From Alisma plantago-aquatica (lineage: Eukaryota; Streptophyta; Magnoliopsida; Alismatales; Alismataceae): a DNA stretch of 64,000 nucleotides. Shown here piece by piece: positions 37,211 through 49,734 of this stretch. The translations under genes were made by a program, and so were the position numbers. The notes under the pieces were generated by a model. That model ran no database searches and was not told the origin of the DNA. It saw only the letters and a program-made list of their open reading frames with translations. Every line of letters begins with the position of its first letter. The first letter of the stretch is position 1. The DNA is taken from NCBI GenBank assembly GCA_963693085.1, contig OY856409.1:503452303-503516302 (forward strand). Reading direction: 5' to 3'.

Positions 37211-37659
37211 TTTAGAACAACCTGCAAGTAAACATGATAAAAGAAACATAAGTGATAATAAAAGCACAAGTGGTGATATGATGAATATTTAAAAGATTAC
37301 GTGCTTGAATGATAATAAAATAAATAATTCAAAGAAAATATGCCTCTAGTATTGGTTGAGTTGTTAGTCAAGTAAAATTCATTCAACATGGTCTTGACAT
37401 TTATAGTATTCATCAGTGTTAACTTCAACATTTACACGTGGCAAACCAACTAAGAATGGGCTAGAATCATCATTATTTTCCTAGTATTCTTCTTCATTTA
37501 TAGGATCTACAATAAACTATCTTTTTCCACGAAAAACGACATGCCAATTTTTATTTTTTAGGTCATCAATATAGAATACTTGTTTTGCTTTGTCTGCCAT
37601 GATGAATGGTTCATCTTTCTCACCAATCTTTTCAAAATTCACCAATGTGAAACCCAACT

Positions 37660-40599
37660 CATCCACAAAACTCCTTTTTTGTTATCAACCCAATTACACC
37701 TAAAGATAGGAACTCTGAAATTTGTATAGTCCAATTCCCATATGTCCTCAATGACTTCGTAATACGACATCTCAGCTTCATGTGGTCTTTTATCTTTTGC
37801 ACTAGCAAACTACAATGAACAAGCTTGAACAATGACCCCACTATTTTGGACTACACTACTTTCATCTTGACGCTTTGTGTAGTATAAAAATCCATATATG
37901 TCATATCCTTCATATGACATGACATCCATTTTTGGCTTAAAGGCGAGCCATTTTATGTTCTCAGCAACATTATTCAGTGATTAAGATAGTTGATTAAAGA
38001 CTTTCTCTACAAACCACCAAATAAATGTTTGATTATGCTCTCTTGCAAGCCACATTGAACTGTATCATGGATGATTTCTCTTGATAAGATCATTGTGTTG
38101 TAGCTACTAATTTCATTGATGTTGTGTAAAATATACAAATATGCTTGTTCCCACAACTCACGACTAATTCCTTTCACTCGTGCTCCCAATATTCCTTTGC
38201 CACAATAAGATTCAGTGTGGTGGGAATTTTTTAGATCGATATAAGTTTCATTGCAATTCAAAAAATCATTGCAAAAATCCATCTCCTCCCCGGCCAAATA
38301 ACCCTCAATAATACTCCCTTCAGGACGATAACGATTCTAAACATCACCTTTAAAACACTCATGTAGCATTCAAATGGATACATCCAATGTAAGAAAATTG
38401 GACCCAACACCTTCACCTCCCTTGTTATATGTAATACAAGATGAACCATGATATCAAAAAATGAAGGAGGAAAGTACATTTCAAGATGACACATGGTAAC
38501 AATTACATCTTTTTGTAATTTATCGAGAGTATCAGGATGTATCACTTTGTTGCATATTTCATTGAAGAAGAAACAAAGTTTTGTGATTGCAAACCTTACA
38601 TGCTTTGGAAATATAGATCGAATAGCCACAGGTAAAATTTGTTGCATTAAGGTGCGACAATCATGAGATTTGAGACCTATCAACTTCAGATCCTTATTTG
38701 ATACCAATCTACGAATATTAGAAGAGTATCTTTGTGGAACCTTAATATTGTACAAGCACTCACAGAAAGTCTTTTTCTCCTGCTTTGACAAAGTGTAACA
38801 AGTTGGTGGTAAATATGTGTGGTGCCCCTAATCTCCACTGATATTTCTTTTCTTATACCCATTAATTCTAAATCTTTTCTAGATTTGATGCCATCTTTAG
38901 TCTTTCCTGGCATATTCAATAGCATACCAATGATGCTATCACAAACATTTTTTTCAACATGCATGACATCAATGCAGTGTCTAATTGAAAAAAATCTCCA
39001 ATAAGGAATGTCCCATAATATTGACCTCTTCTTGTATAAAGATTTGTCACATGCGAGAGTATGACTCCTTGATCTCTTTCCAAATTCATTGACAATATCT
39101 TTCACTCTGTCATATACAACATTTCTTGGTATAGGTTTAGGAGCACTCTGTTCCTCAGTTGATCCATTAAAGGTTTTGTGTTACCTTCGATAAGGATGCA
39201 CTTGTGGGAGAAATCTCTGATGACCAAGATATATGATTTTTCCACCATGTTTCAATCGGATTGAATCAGTATTTTCCACACAAATAGGACATGCTTTGTA
39301 TCCTTTTATCCTATATCCAGACAAATTTCCATAAGCTGGAAAGTAATTAATCATGAAAAATAGCATAGCACGCAAACTAAAGATCTCTTCACGTGAAGCA
39401 TCATATGTCATAACACCTTCTTCCCATAGTTTCATTAGGTCATCAATTAGAGGTTGAAGGTAAACATCAATGTCATTTCCAGGTTGCTTGGGCCCTGATA
39501 TCAATATTGACAACATGACATACTTATTTTTCATACACAACCAAGGAGGAAGATTATATATAAAAATCATAATAGGCCAGGTGCTATGTTGGCTGCTTAA
39601 TATACCATAAGAATTCATTCCATCTATACAAAGTCCAAGTCTTAAGTTCCTTGTTTCTTTACCAAATTGAGGGTATAATAAATCAATTTTCTTCCATTGT
39701 GGTGAATCAGATGCATGTCGTAGGACACCATCATCATTGGCCTTTAACTCCCCATGCCAAGACAAATATCACACATCTTCAGTATTAGAAAATAAGCATT
39801 GAAATCATGGTATTATTGGCAGATACCACATCACCTTGGCGGGAGAGCCATTCTTAGCCTTACCTAAATTTGTGGTCTTGTTACTTGACACACCACATTT
39901 TGGACAATTTATCAAATTACTATAGTCCTTCTAAAATAAAACATAATCATTTGGACATTCATGAATCTTCTTAGCCTCCATTCCCATTGGGCACATCATT
40001 TTCTTTGCTTGATATGTTGAAATCGGAAGCTCGTTACCTTCAGGAAGAATTTTCTTTAACAAAGATAACAATGAAGTGAAACTCTTATCACTCCACCAGT
40101 TTTGAGCTTTAAGAGTATATAATCGCATCACAACACTCAATCTTGTGAACTTAGTACAACCCTTATATAACGGTCTTTCAGAATCATGGACAATGTTTGC
40201 AAATAAAGAAGGTGGATCAATGACATTGTCTCAACAACTATGTAGCATCTCATCAACCATATCATCCGGAATCGATTCATCCTAAATCGGTTCATCATTG
40301 ACATTATCATCATTATCTATGCCACAAATATTAGGATCGACATTTTCTGATCAATAATTAAATTTCTCTCCATGTCGATGCCATTCATAATAACCTTGTA
40401 TGATCCCATTGCATATGACATGATTCTTAATTTTCTCAATAGTATCAACTTTCAAATTGTTACCACAATTTCTACATGGATAACAGAACCTATCTGTAGG
40501 TAGTTTCCTATGTTCCTCAGCAAATCTGATAAATTCATCAAGACCTTTGGCAAACTATCGACTGCAACGGTTCTTGATAGACATCCAACTTCGATCCAT
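37660..40599 (-). pseudogene. CACTA transposase, TNPD/TNP2 type
   Basis: This is the catalytic protein that excises and inserts the element. It starts MDRSWMSIKNRCSRQF at 40599, the hallmark of the transposase-associated domain, with CYPCRNCGNN (zinc-type) near 40480. Then follow NWWSDKSFTSLLSLLKKILPEGNELP (39931-40140), CPKCGVS (near 39890), and WHGELKANDDGVLRHASDSPQWKKID ... LGLCIDGMNSYG ... CPICVENT (39181-39765). DUF4218 comes next (38258-38791, TCHLEMYFPPSFFDIMVHLVLHI, then HWMYPFECYMSVLK). A DUF4216-like end lies near 37660-37760 (YGNWTIQISEF). Broken by stops at several joints, for example TTG-like Y-stop-SENV near 40350. Some gaps may be introns. Confidence 0.88.
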
Positions 40600-41046
40600 T
40601 TTCTAGTTCACATTAAAATTAATTATAAATCTGAGCATTTAATATTGATACTATAAGTAGTAAGTTTTTATTGATAAGAAGTTAATTAATTTTATAGTAA
40701 AGTGTACCACCTATCCCATTTTTGAATATTTAATCTCACTAGTAACTGTATAATGTATGTTTAGTTTTGAAGAAAATGTCAGCAACATTTCCCCTAAGTT
40801 CTCCAAGTACACTGATGTAAATGACAAATAACCACTCACATATGTACCCAGAGAACAAATGAGGAAATCCTACTAAAATTTTCTTCAAAACTAAACATAC
40901 AAATACACTTACATCCTAAGCGAGATTAAATATCCAAAAATAGTGGACTATCCAAAATTTACTCCTAATGCGTAAATTTTGAACGGGTTTCTAAGTTAAT
41001 ATATAAATGTATTATCTTCATATTTATATATTAAGTTAAACATCAT

Positions 41047-41624
41047 ACTGCCATGTGTGAAGGAGTAATATGATGGTTGAATGGAGCATTGTTCCAGTCT
41101 GTTCAGTAGTCTTTGGAATCTTCTTTGAGAAGATGGATTGACAGGAGGGTCACCCTTCGGGTGCTTGTGGGGTGCTACTGTGCAAACAGTAGCATTCAAT
41201 GCTTGGTCTCTGGTTCTTGCATAAAGAAATAACTAGGTCCTCTTGGAGGTTTCCTTTGCTTGGCAGAAACTTGAAGACATGGATGATAGCAGTGGAGGTT
41301 TTTTCTATATTGCTCCTGAGATTCCCAGGTTGTTGAAGTGATGTTTCAGCTGCCCATGTTGCCACAATTTCAGAGGATGAGTCTATTGCCAGTTTTGGCA
41401 TGTGTAGTTTGTATAGTCATTTCAAGTTCTCTGTTATCTCTTGAGTTTGTATTGTGGGTTTGTTTCCTTCTTTTATCTAGGTAGATGGCTATTGTGTAGC
41501 TTGTGTTTAGATTGTTTCTCCGATTGTTTGGACGTCTTCATCCAGGGTTGTAATGGGGGTGCAAACTCTTTTGTGCCCAAAGTTTTGGTAATACAGTAAC
41601 ACACTTTTTTGACTAACCAAAAAA
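41047..41624 (+). mobile_element. 5'-truncated LINE-like retroposed copy
   Basis: The 578-bp insertion is bounded by identical 21-bp repeats (41026-41046 and 41625-41645, both running ATATATTAAG...ACATCAT). It ends in an A-run at about 41618-41624. The 3' part (GGGTTGTAATGGGGG ... CCCAAAGTTTTGGTAAT) resembles plant L1 3' ends. Long duplication, A-tail and missing 5' part are the marks of target-primed reverse transcription that stopped early. The parent family is not identified. It lies upstream (5') of the CACTA transposase gene. Confidence 0.82.
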
Positions 41625-41645
41625 ATATATTAAGTTAAACATCAT

Positions 41646-43107
41646 GAATTGATGACCTCATCTATAAACCCTAAAGTGTCAATCTGGGAGTACACATGTC
41701 TAATCTCATATTTCTAGAATGTATACAATGATTACATATGTGATTGATAATAAAATGTAGATATGAAAAAATATATGTTTTTATTATTGGTTGGGTTTCT
41801 ATTCATATAAAATGGAAAAACAATGTAACTGACCTGAGCCACCGTGATGAAAATGAAAGAAGATTGTGGGTAGTGGAAGGCGCGCAGGTGCCAAATAGCA
41901 AGCGGATGACCATCGAGCGTCAGAGCTTCTAGAAGCAAAAGGATGACTGTAGTGAACAATATTGGGCAAACCAAGAGTACTTCCATAGATAAACATGCAT
42001 TTGTGTATTACTGGATGAAGATGAGAATAAGGCAGAATGAAGCTCACTAGAACCCACTGGAATAGAATACTGTTATAAAAAGGTTTGTTTCCATTCAAGT
42101 TAACTAAACTATTAATAAAGCAAAGAACAAAATTAGAGATCATAATAATTGAAGCATCAAGTTTTATTAGAGATACTTGAGGATAGGTTTTCACTACCAT
42201 ATCATGCCATGAAGTAACAACAAAATCCAATAAACAAGAATAATCATAGAGGAAGGTTTGAGTTCTACACTCCTCCTGGCATCATACAACTATTCTGACT
42301 TTTTATAGAAGCTCATGAGGTTGTGAGTGGGCACAAAACCTGGGTATGAGGCTCATAATCCCCAGCCCAAAATAATATATAGGCACATAACCTCAAAAAC
42401 TAACGCATATTATAAAACCATAGTACTACTGAATAACAAGCATGCAATGTAGAGGCAAATAAAGTTTAATCATGGTATTAAACAAGATTGTCCAACTAAA
42501 ATTCAAACATTAGATCATAGAAATCCATCATGAGAAAATTAGGGTTTTAGTGCACAACTAGCACAATACAAAGTAATTGCACCAATTAGGATTCAACTAG
42601 AGATAGCATGAACAAGAGTACAAATCCTAGATTACAATATGCAATATCAACAAAGAAGTGTCAATGTATAACTGATTTTCAATATCAAACTATTAAAAGA
42701 ATTTGAATAAATATCAAAGGATAGATTTTACATATATCCTTCAAATTAGGTCAAAAGAGAGAGAAAGTAGAACAATTGCTTGATATAGACTTAGAGGGAT
42801 GCAAGATACCTCAATGATGTGTGTCGCGGGTCAGGTTCCAAACCCTACATCCAAACATGTTATTTCTTCACCTATTAACATATTAGATGTAAATGATTAA
42901 TTTATAGTTGTATTAAAAACCCTATAAATATCAACTTCTTATTACATTGGATTTAGGTTGTGAAACCTACACCATCATATAGGGTTTATTTTTCTAATTC
43001 CAGAACATTTTTTTACTTAATTTTTTGATAAGCCTTGCATTGGTTATGAATTATATAAGCTAACAATTTTGTATAATTGGTATCAAATTGAGATTTTCAT
43101 CAATCAT
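41646..43107. other. CACTA internal non-coding DNA
   Basis: AT-rich sequence upstream of the minus-strand transposase. The open frame at 41799-42230 (-) has no family resemblance and lacks support. It may be leader or intron sequence of the transposase gene, or other debris. Confidence 0.45.
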
Positions 43108-43127
43108 AAATTGAAAATTAGACAGGT

Positions 43128-44801
43128 ATGGTGGCTAGGGCTTCGGTAGCGGCTATGGGGGGGTGATCTCTAAGAAGGCAGCGAAGGAGAACCTAGGCGT
43201 CGGGCAAACTCCATCCCCATTGGTACATCTAGCCTGAGTTTCACCTATGCAAGTCGACGCTCGGATGGTCAGGCCCTAGTGCAATCTTAGGCCTCAATGG
43301 AGGTCGACACCACAGAGCACCCGCCCTCCTTTACGCCGCTTCACTCCTCCAGACATGACTAGATAGTGCAATAGAGTACATCTGGCAAGTCCTACTGAGA
43401 TTCCCTGGGGAAAGGCTCTTTTGAAAACCCCCACAACTTCATAATGATTGACGTTGAGACGAATAGAGTCAATCTGCAACCAACAGACATCGAGGTCTCA
43501 TCCGAGCAAGGATTTCTTACATTCTGAGTTCAGAACGAAGCCATGGAGGAGCTGCTTCGGCCATGGAAATACATGGTCATCGTCAAACTCCTTTCCAGGG
43601 AAATCGGGTACCTCTCACTGCGAGATCGCATCGCCAAGCTTTGGAAGCCGGTAGGAAGTTTTAACCTCATCGACGTGGTCAACAATTTCTTCCTTGTCCA
43701 GCTCCAGTCTGAAGACGATTACATGACTGTCCTAGTAGGAGGACCTTGGCCCATCTTTGGTTCATTTTTGATAGTCTAACAATGGACCCCTTACTTCTCA
43801 CTGGATCAGGCCACGCTGCCAAGATTGGTGGCTTGGATCAGAATACCTAATCTGCCAATTCATCTCTATCAGAAACCCTTCTCAAATAGATCAGTGATCA
43901 TCTAGGGGAGACGATTAAGGTGGACATGAACACAATCCAGTAGAGAAGAGGCTGCTTCATGTGTCTGGCTGTCGAACTAGACATGCATGCATCCCTGGTC
44001 CCCTTTATATGGATCGATGGTCTCAAGTACAGAGTTGAATACGAGAACATTCCATTTATCTGCCTTCATTGTGGCAGGGCGGGCCACCTTGAAAAGGACT
44101 GTACAAAGAGGATAGAGGAAGTGAACGCCATGCGTAGAGCTAATGTAGAAGCGGGAAACATTGTCCCGAACAACCCTCGGCGTCGTGAGGGATTCACCGA
44201 GGCTATGCATGTGCAACCTATCCTGAGGAAGTAGAAGAAACCTAATGTGGGAGGGGCTCCAAAGCGAACCTTCCAAGCTGGCAATCGTTTCCAGGGATTG
44301 CAAGACACTGAAGATGGAGACGGCATTATTGCGATCCTTGATGTGGACAAGGTGGCTGAGCGTGTCACTGGTATCGACTGGAGCCAAAGAAAGAAGCAAA
44401 GAAAGGACAGCAAACCTCCTAACAACCAGGGGGTAGTACCGTCGCCAAAGAAAATGACACTTCCTGCAGTCCCCACACAGGCCGCCCGAACAGACCCTGA
44501 TCATATGATTGCCAAACCTTCTAGAGACGAAGTCCTAATAGGACGAGACACCCAAGAACACCCATTTCTGCTGACATCCTTTAATGTCAGACCCAACGAA
44601 GTCCCATCTGCTAACTATACCAAATATAGAAGCCCAACCAAAGGCTCACCGGGCATCCATCTGAGAAACAGTAAGATAACACACGCGGGAGACCCGAGGA
44701 GAGCCACAATGAGGAAGCGTGGAAAAACATATCTGTTCCAGGATCTCGAGAAGGAGGCGAAGGCTATGGGGTCATCCACCCTTGACGAAAGTGATAAATG
44801 A
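43128..44801 (+). pseudogene. LINE ORF1 (DUF4283, CCHC zinc knuckle)
   Basis: The first ATG is at 43128, three bases into the element. Frames are broken before 43543 and again between 43779 and 43959. The DUF4283 domain reads PWKYMVIVKLLSREIGYLSLRDRIAKLWKP...LVGGPWPIFGSFLIV (43543-43779). The zinc knuckle follows in FICLHCGRAGHLEKDC near 44050-44100 with all CxxCGxxGHxxxxC residues present. The C-terminal part is basic and low complexity, and the last open stretch (44247-44801) ends in TGA at 44799-44801, overlapping the ORF2 start as ATGA. By family this protein binds element RNA. Confidence 0.85.
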
Positions 44802-45480
44802 ACATCATAAGTTGGAATGTTTAGGGTATCTATGACGAAGATACCCAGAACTCAATCAAGGAACTCATCAGAAGATATAGTGTTTTGACCATCGATTTGT
44901 ATGAAACCTGATGCAGCGGATCTAAAGAAACTTCAATCATCAAACAACTTGGATTCCCTCATTCACACTGAGTCAAAGCATTAGGGTTTGCTGGTGGTAT
45001 TTGGGTACTTTGGAAGGTAGGAATCAACCTTGAGGTCATTGCTTTCCACAAACAATTCATCCATTGCATGGTCGAGCATCAGTTCCTCTACACTTTTGTC
45101 TATGGGGGCACCATGAGGAATAGCAGGCGTTTCTTATGGAATCATCTCCAGGATATATCCTCCACCATTACTTGCCCTTAGACGGTAATTGGTGACTTTA
45201 ATGCAATCATGTACCAATCTAAGAAATTCGATAGCTCCAACTTTGACAAGGCAAGCAGTAAGGAGTTCATCGACAACATGATCCAATGCTCACTCTCTGA
45301 CCTTAGGTTCAATGGTGCACGCACAACTTTCAGACGCGGCTTGTTGCATGAAAGGCTTGACAGAGCCATGGGCAACGAGCCTTGGTTGGAGAAATCGCAC
45401 ACCAATCCAGTCCAGGTACTGGAGCGGAACAATTCTGACTATGCACCTCTTCTACTCTCTGATAATACTTAAAAATGCAG
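44798..45480 (+). pseudogene. LINE ORF2 endonuclease (EEP/APE-like)
   Basis: ORF2 opens MNIISWNV at 44798, then a stop where active elements have RG. The frame continues to a GGIWVLWK phrase, GDFNAIM near 45190 (the DFN catalytic segment), RFNGARTTFRRG, HERLDRAMGNEPW and NSDYAPLLL. The last is the SDHxPL motif with His changed to Tyr, which would by itself disable it. Stops are few, consistent with a fairly recent element. The start overlaps the ORF1 stop by four bases. Confidence 0.85.
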
Positions 45481-47800
45481 AGGTATACCACACCGTAAGG
45501 CCTTTGCAAGATGGGAGGAGAACATTGGCTTCAAAAAATTCATCTCTACTAATTGGGACACCCGAGCCCCCCTCAATCAAGCCAGTGTTGGTTTCTTAGT
45601 CAAGGTGTCTGCTTGGGACAAGCACAAGCTAAGGAAATGCCACATCAGGAAGGAGCAGATAAGCAATAAAATCAAATGGAATCAATTTCAGTTAGCCTTA
45701 GACTTCACCAGGTCTCTAGAAAAGGAGACAATCTCCCTCCAAGTTGAGCTCAATGGCATCTTGAGACAGGAGGATATCGACTGGCAGTAGAAGGCACACG
45801 GTGAAAGGGTTAAACTAGGAGACGTCAAAACCAAATACTTTCAATCTATTGTCAAGTCCAGACGATGAATGGATAAAATTGTGAGGTTAAAAGATGCAGA
45901 TGGATGTTGGGTGGACAATGAAGACCAACTTCTAACCCTTGTTTTTTCTTTCTTCTCATCTATCTACCAAGAGCCATATTCTCTGCACGTCAACAGGCCA
46001 GCAAAACCTTCACGGGCTCCTTCCCACCGCTTAATGCTTCTGCTCTGGAACTACTATGCCAAGTGCCCACGCCTGGTGAGATATGGGCGAACCTTCAATC
46101 CATGGCACCTTTGAAGGCACCTGGTCCAGACGGCATCGATGCTTTCTTTCTGCAAAAAAATTGGGCCTTACTTAAAAACCAGGTGTTTGATTTCATCATT
46201 GATTCTTTCTCGGGTTCCTCTCTTGTTGAAGGCTATGCAGATTCCAATCTCATCCTCATCCCCAAGGGGCCCACACCAGAAACATGCTCCCAACTCAGGC
46301 CAATTTCCCTTAACAATGTTTGTACTAAGCTTATATCAAAAGTCATTGCTTCCATAATTAAACCTTACATGGATAGTTGGGTATCACCTTTCCAATCGAG
46401 TTTCATCCCAGGATGGAGGATAGGCGATAACATACTTCTTGTTCAGGAAATCGTGCATTCAATGGAGTCCAAGCAAGCCAGGAAACACTGTATGGCAGTT
46501 AAGTTGCACCTCATGAAAGCTTTTGATAAGCTTAGTTGGCCATTTATTGAGGACACCCTCAACAGAACTGCCATCCCCCAGAACATCATCATGAACCTTA
46601 TCCGGTGAGGTAGAACCTCGATCCTATGGAATGGTGAGTCGATTGGATCCTTTAAACCTTCTTGTGGCGTCAATAAAGGGGATCCTCTCTTGCCTTACCT
46701 CTTTGTGCTTTGCCTCAATAGATTCAGTCAGCTTATCCATGAAGAAATTGGCAAGGGTTCTTAGAAGTCGGTGTGGTTAACCAAGAAGATGATGCCTTTC
46801 TCCCATGTCAGCTTTGTTGATGACATAGTTCTCTTTGGGGAGGCTAGTGATTCGATTAGCTCCTTTAAACCTTCTTGTGGCATCAAGAAAGGGGATCCTC
46901 TCTCACCTTACCTCTTTGTGCTTTGCCTCGAGAGATTCAGTCAGCTTATCCATGAAGAAATTGGCAAGGGTTCTTGGAAGTCGGTGTGGTTAACCAGGAA
47001 GATGATGCCTTTATCCCATGTCATCTTTGCCGATGACATAGTTCTCTTTGGGGAGGCAACCTATTGGCAGGCTTCCATCATTAATCGTTGTCTTGAGCAA
47101 TTCAGTAACACATCCAGACAATTCTTATCTCATAAGAAATCATCAGTTTTCTTCTTTCATAACACCCTGTGAGCCATTAGGGCTCAAGTATGTTGTCGTC
47201 TGAAAATCAAGGAAACAAACGAATTGCGTCACCTGGGTGTTCCGATTCTCCACAAACGGAAGAGCAAATCTCATTTTCAATACCTAATTGACAAGATGCA
47301 TCAACAAATCACTAATTGGAAAAATAGATTCATATCCCTTATAGGAAGAGTCGTGTTGGCCAACTTTGTTCTCCTCTGACAAGCCTGCTACACTATGCAG
47401 ATGGTTCACTTGCCAAGCTCAGTCACAGATCGAATCAACTATTTAACAAGGAATTTCATATGGTCAGGCTCCACAATGATGAAAGGAAAAAACATGGTCT
47501 CATGGAAACATGTCACAAAGCCTCTAACACACGGCGGGTTGGGGATCAAGAAAGCAAAAGAGTTTAATATATCTCTCATCATGAAGTTTGCTTGGGACTT
47601 TGTTGGGTGCAGACAAGCCCCTTGGATAAAATTGTTGAAGGCCAAATATCCCAAACCCCACAACTGCAAAGCATCCGACTCTCACACATGGAGAAGTATC
47701 AGATTAGCACTCCCTTTCATCATGGCAAAACTCCCGCATGACTCCTGTGTCAAGGTCTCAGACATCAGTCTGATCAGACGCATGGGTGGGTGAAGGTCTA
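45481..47800 (+). pseudogene. LINE ORF2 reverse transcriptase with duplicated catalytic segment
   Basis: After a linker (DKHKLRKCHIRKEQ, GDVKTKYFQ), RT motifs run KAPGPDGIDAFFLQ and LILIPKG (46063-46270). Then come LRPISLNNVCTKLISKVIA, FIPGWRIGDNILLVQEI and KLHLMKAFDKLSW (first catalytic Asp). The next segment, GDPLxPYLFVLCL through VDD/ADD IVLFGEA, occurs twice in frame (46641-46853 and 46854-47066). Copy one has FVDDIVLFG and an in-frame TAG; copy two has FADDIVLFG. The thumb continues NELRHLGVPI and NWKNRFISLIGRVVLAN, then WSGSTMMKGKNMVSWKHVTKPLTHGGLGIK (47395-47793). Several stops inactivate it. Confidence 0.87.
46641..47066 (+). repeat. 213-bp in-frame tandem duplication in the RT
   Basis: Two units of 213 bp (71 codons) begin at 46641 (GATTGGATCCTTTAAACC) and 46854 (GATTAGCTCCTTTAAACC) and are nearly identical. 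The unit spans the GDPL motif and the (A/V)DD catalytic pair. Because 213 is divisible by 3 the frame is kept. Copy one carries a stop (TCT-TAG in GS-stop-KSVW), copy two does not. Confidence 0.93.
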
Positions 47801-48960
47801 ACACCCTCTATTAAAACTGGGCTATTGATCCCCGATGACATCAAGGACCTTCAGGTATCCAGCTTGGTCCTAGATGATGGGTCATGGGACAAGGGCTTCC
47901 TGCAGGCTTGGTTTACAGAAGACTCCGCTAGAGAAATCATCAGTATGCCAATGCCTAGACCGGAGTATGGCAATGACGGTAAAGTTTGGCTACATTCATC
48001 TGATGGAGAATTCACATCCCGATCAGCCTATGCTTGTATCATAGATCTACACAAAGGAGACCAGTCCAAAACTTTATCGGTGGTATGGAAAATCAAAATC
48101 CAGCAAAGGATGAAAACAACCCTATGGCTAATCTTTCATGACAGGATTCTCACAAATACCCTAAGGTTCAAATGAAAACAAACTGAGGACCTGACGTGCT
48201 ACTGATGCCAACGGGAGAGGAATCGATATTGCATGCTTTGAGAGACTTCCCGGAAGCCAAGCAGATGTGGCTGTGAATGATTCCTATTGTCACTTTTGGT
48301 TTCTTTCTGTCTGAATCTACCAAGGCATGGCTGGAGTATAACCTTTTACATCTGCATCAGACGGAGGACTGGGTGACCCTCTTCGCCATCACATGTCGGT
48401 GGTTATGAAGGAACCGCAACAACTCAATCTTTGAGGATCGTGGAGCTGTGCCCGCGATGAATGAGTCCAACTCCAGGGAAAGCCTAGTCATGGCCAAATC
48501 CACCTTCATCAAGCCAAAAACAAGAATGGCCAACCCAGTCTTGTTTCCAACCACTCGACACAGCGCACCCCTTCAGTATCATGCAGGTCGACATTACGGT
48601 AAACAATCTCGAGAATCTCAAAGCCACCATTATGGTCCTACGGGATGCATCTGGGTAGTGGATAGTGAGGCAAGCACAGAACCATCCAGGTAAGGATCCT
48701 TTGGAAGGGGAGTTGAGGGCCATCATTGAGGGCCTCGATTTTGCCAAGACTAGAAATCTCTCTGGCATATTGGTGGTTAGTGACTCTAGTAACTCTATCC
48801 ATTGGATCATAGGAAGGTGGCCGACCCCCATCAAATTTGGACTCCAAGTCATGGCCATCCAGTGTATGCTTCAGCGGAGTACCTCAGAGATCATCTACCT
48901 ATGAAGGGACCAAAACAAATTGGCAGATCAGCTTGCCAAATGACACCTCAAGCAGCCTGA
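47801..48960 (+). pseudogene. LINE ORF2 zf-RVT and RNase H
   Basis: Open from 47786 to 48175 in one frame with VWLHSSDGEFTSRSAY and VWKIKIQQRMKTTLWLIFHDRILTN, the usual lead-in to zf-RVT. The zinc segment near 48190-48260 is damaged. The RNase H part is seen at 48640-48960: a DASG-like start, then EGELRAIIEGLDFAK (catalytic Glu) and ILVVSDSSNSI (Asp). A QNKLADQLAK end follows, corresponding to RxxNxxADxLAK. Frameshifts separate these pieces. Confidence 0.8.
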
Positions 48961-49111
48961 ACGCGAGAGGAGCTGGGATTGCTGCCCAGATTTTTTAGCA
49001 TCTCTATATCTTAGTGATCTCGATTCATGTCCCTTTCCTTTAGTCTGGTCTGTTCAAATATGATCTGTCTCTATTAGTGGTTATTTTCCAAAAAAAATTG
49101 AAAATTAGACA

Positions 49112-49734
49112 ACATCTGGTTCAAAATCATCAAACTGATGCTGAGAGAGATTACTAAATGCAACATAGTATCTTTTGAGTGATGAAGTTCACGTACATAA
49201 GAGAGATAATATCAAACTTGTCACACAGATGATCTCCCTTGTTATCTAGATCATATCTTTTAACAAAAAAAGATCTACTTTGTTTTAACAACCAATTTCA
49301 TATATCATTTTCCATTTCTAAAGATATGCCATGACCATCCATATTCAGAATGGGATTCAAATTTGCCAAGAACTTTTGGTACAATCTACTAGGAATGGGC
49401 CATCCAGTAAATCTCCTATACTCCAAGGACATATAGTACCTAGGTGTGTTGACTCGATAAATTATATCCAAAAAGAAATGGGCCAGATGATATTCAGTTC
49501 CAGGTAATCCACTAAGGGATGTGAATTTCTAGTTAGCTAGAGTGAAACATTAGTTTAATGGGAAGGTATAAAAAACTATCATTAATCATTGGTGAAGACA
49601 AAATTTCTTGTTGGAGGGTGTATCCATAGAGTAATAGAGAAAAAAAAGATATGTATAAATTGAAACATCACAGATGACGTGCCAAAATAATAATCTAAAG
49701 GGTTTCCAGAATGTGTGAAAAAGGCAAGAAGGGT
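49112..49734. other. CACTA internal non-coding DNA
   Basis: It continues the CACTA sequence interrupted at 43107. AT-rich, no recognisable coding remnant on either strand. Confidence 0.5.

Larger units (their letters stand above)
43125..49094 (+). mobile_element. Full-length L1-type LINE inside the CACTA element
   Basis: The 5970-bp insertion has a perfect 17-bp target duplication AAATTGAAAATTAGACA (43108-43124 and 49095-49111) and a short A-tail at its 3' end. It carries ORF1 (DUF4283, CCHC), endonuclease, RT, zf-RVT and RNase H in order on the plus strand. Composition is clearly more GC-rich than the surrounding CACTA DNA. The ORFs are damaged by stops and frameshifts but easily read, so the insertion is younger than the LINE at 16649-21788. 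Removing it and one duplication copy restores continuous CACTA sequence. Confidence 0.95.

Noticed and set aside
38819..39004. Plus-strand open frames across the CACTA transposase, and similar antisense frames across the LINEs (for example 16789-17166 and 43977-44504)
   Set aside because: They are antisense shadows of clearly recognised coding remnants.
41799..42230. 143-residue minus-strand open frame in the CACTA element
   Set aside because: No motif or family match, hydrophobic low-information composition, and overlapping plus-strand frames. Probably non-coding leader or intron sequence.
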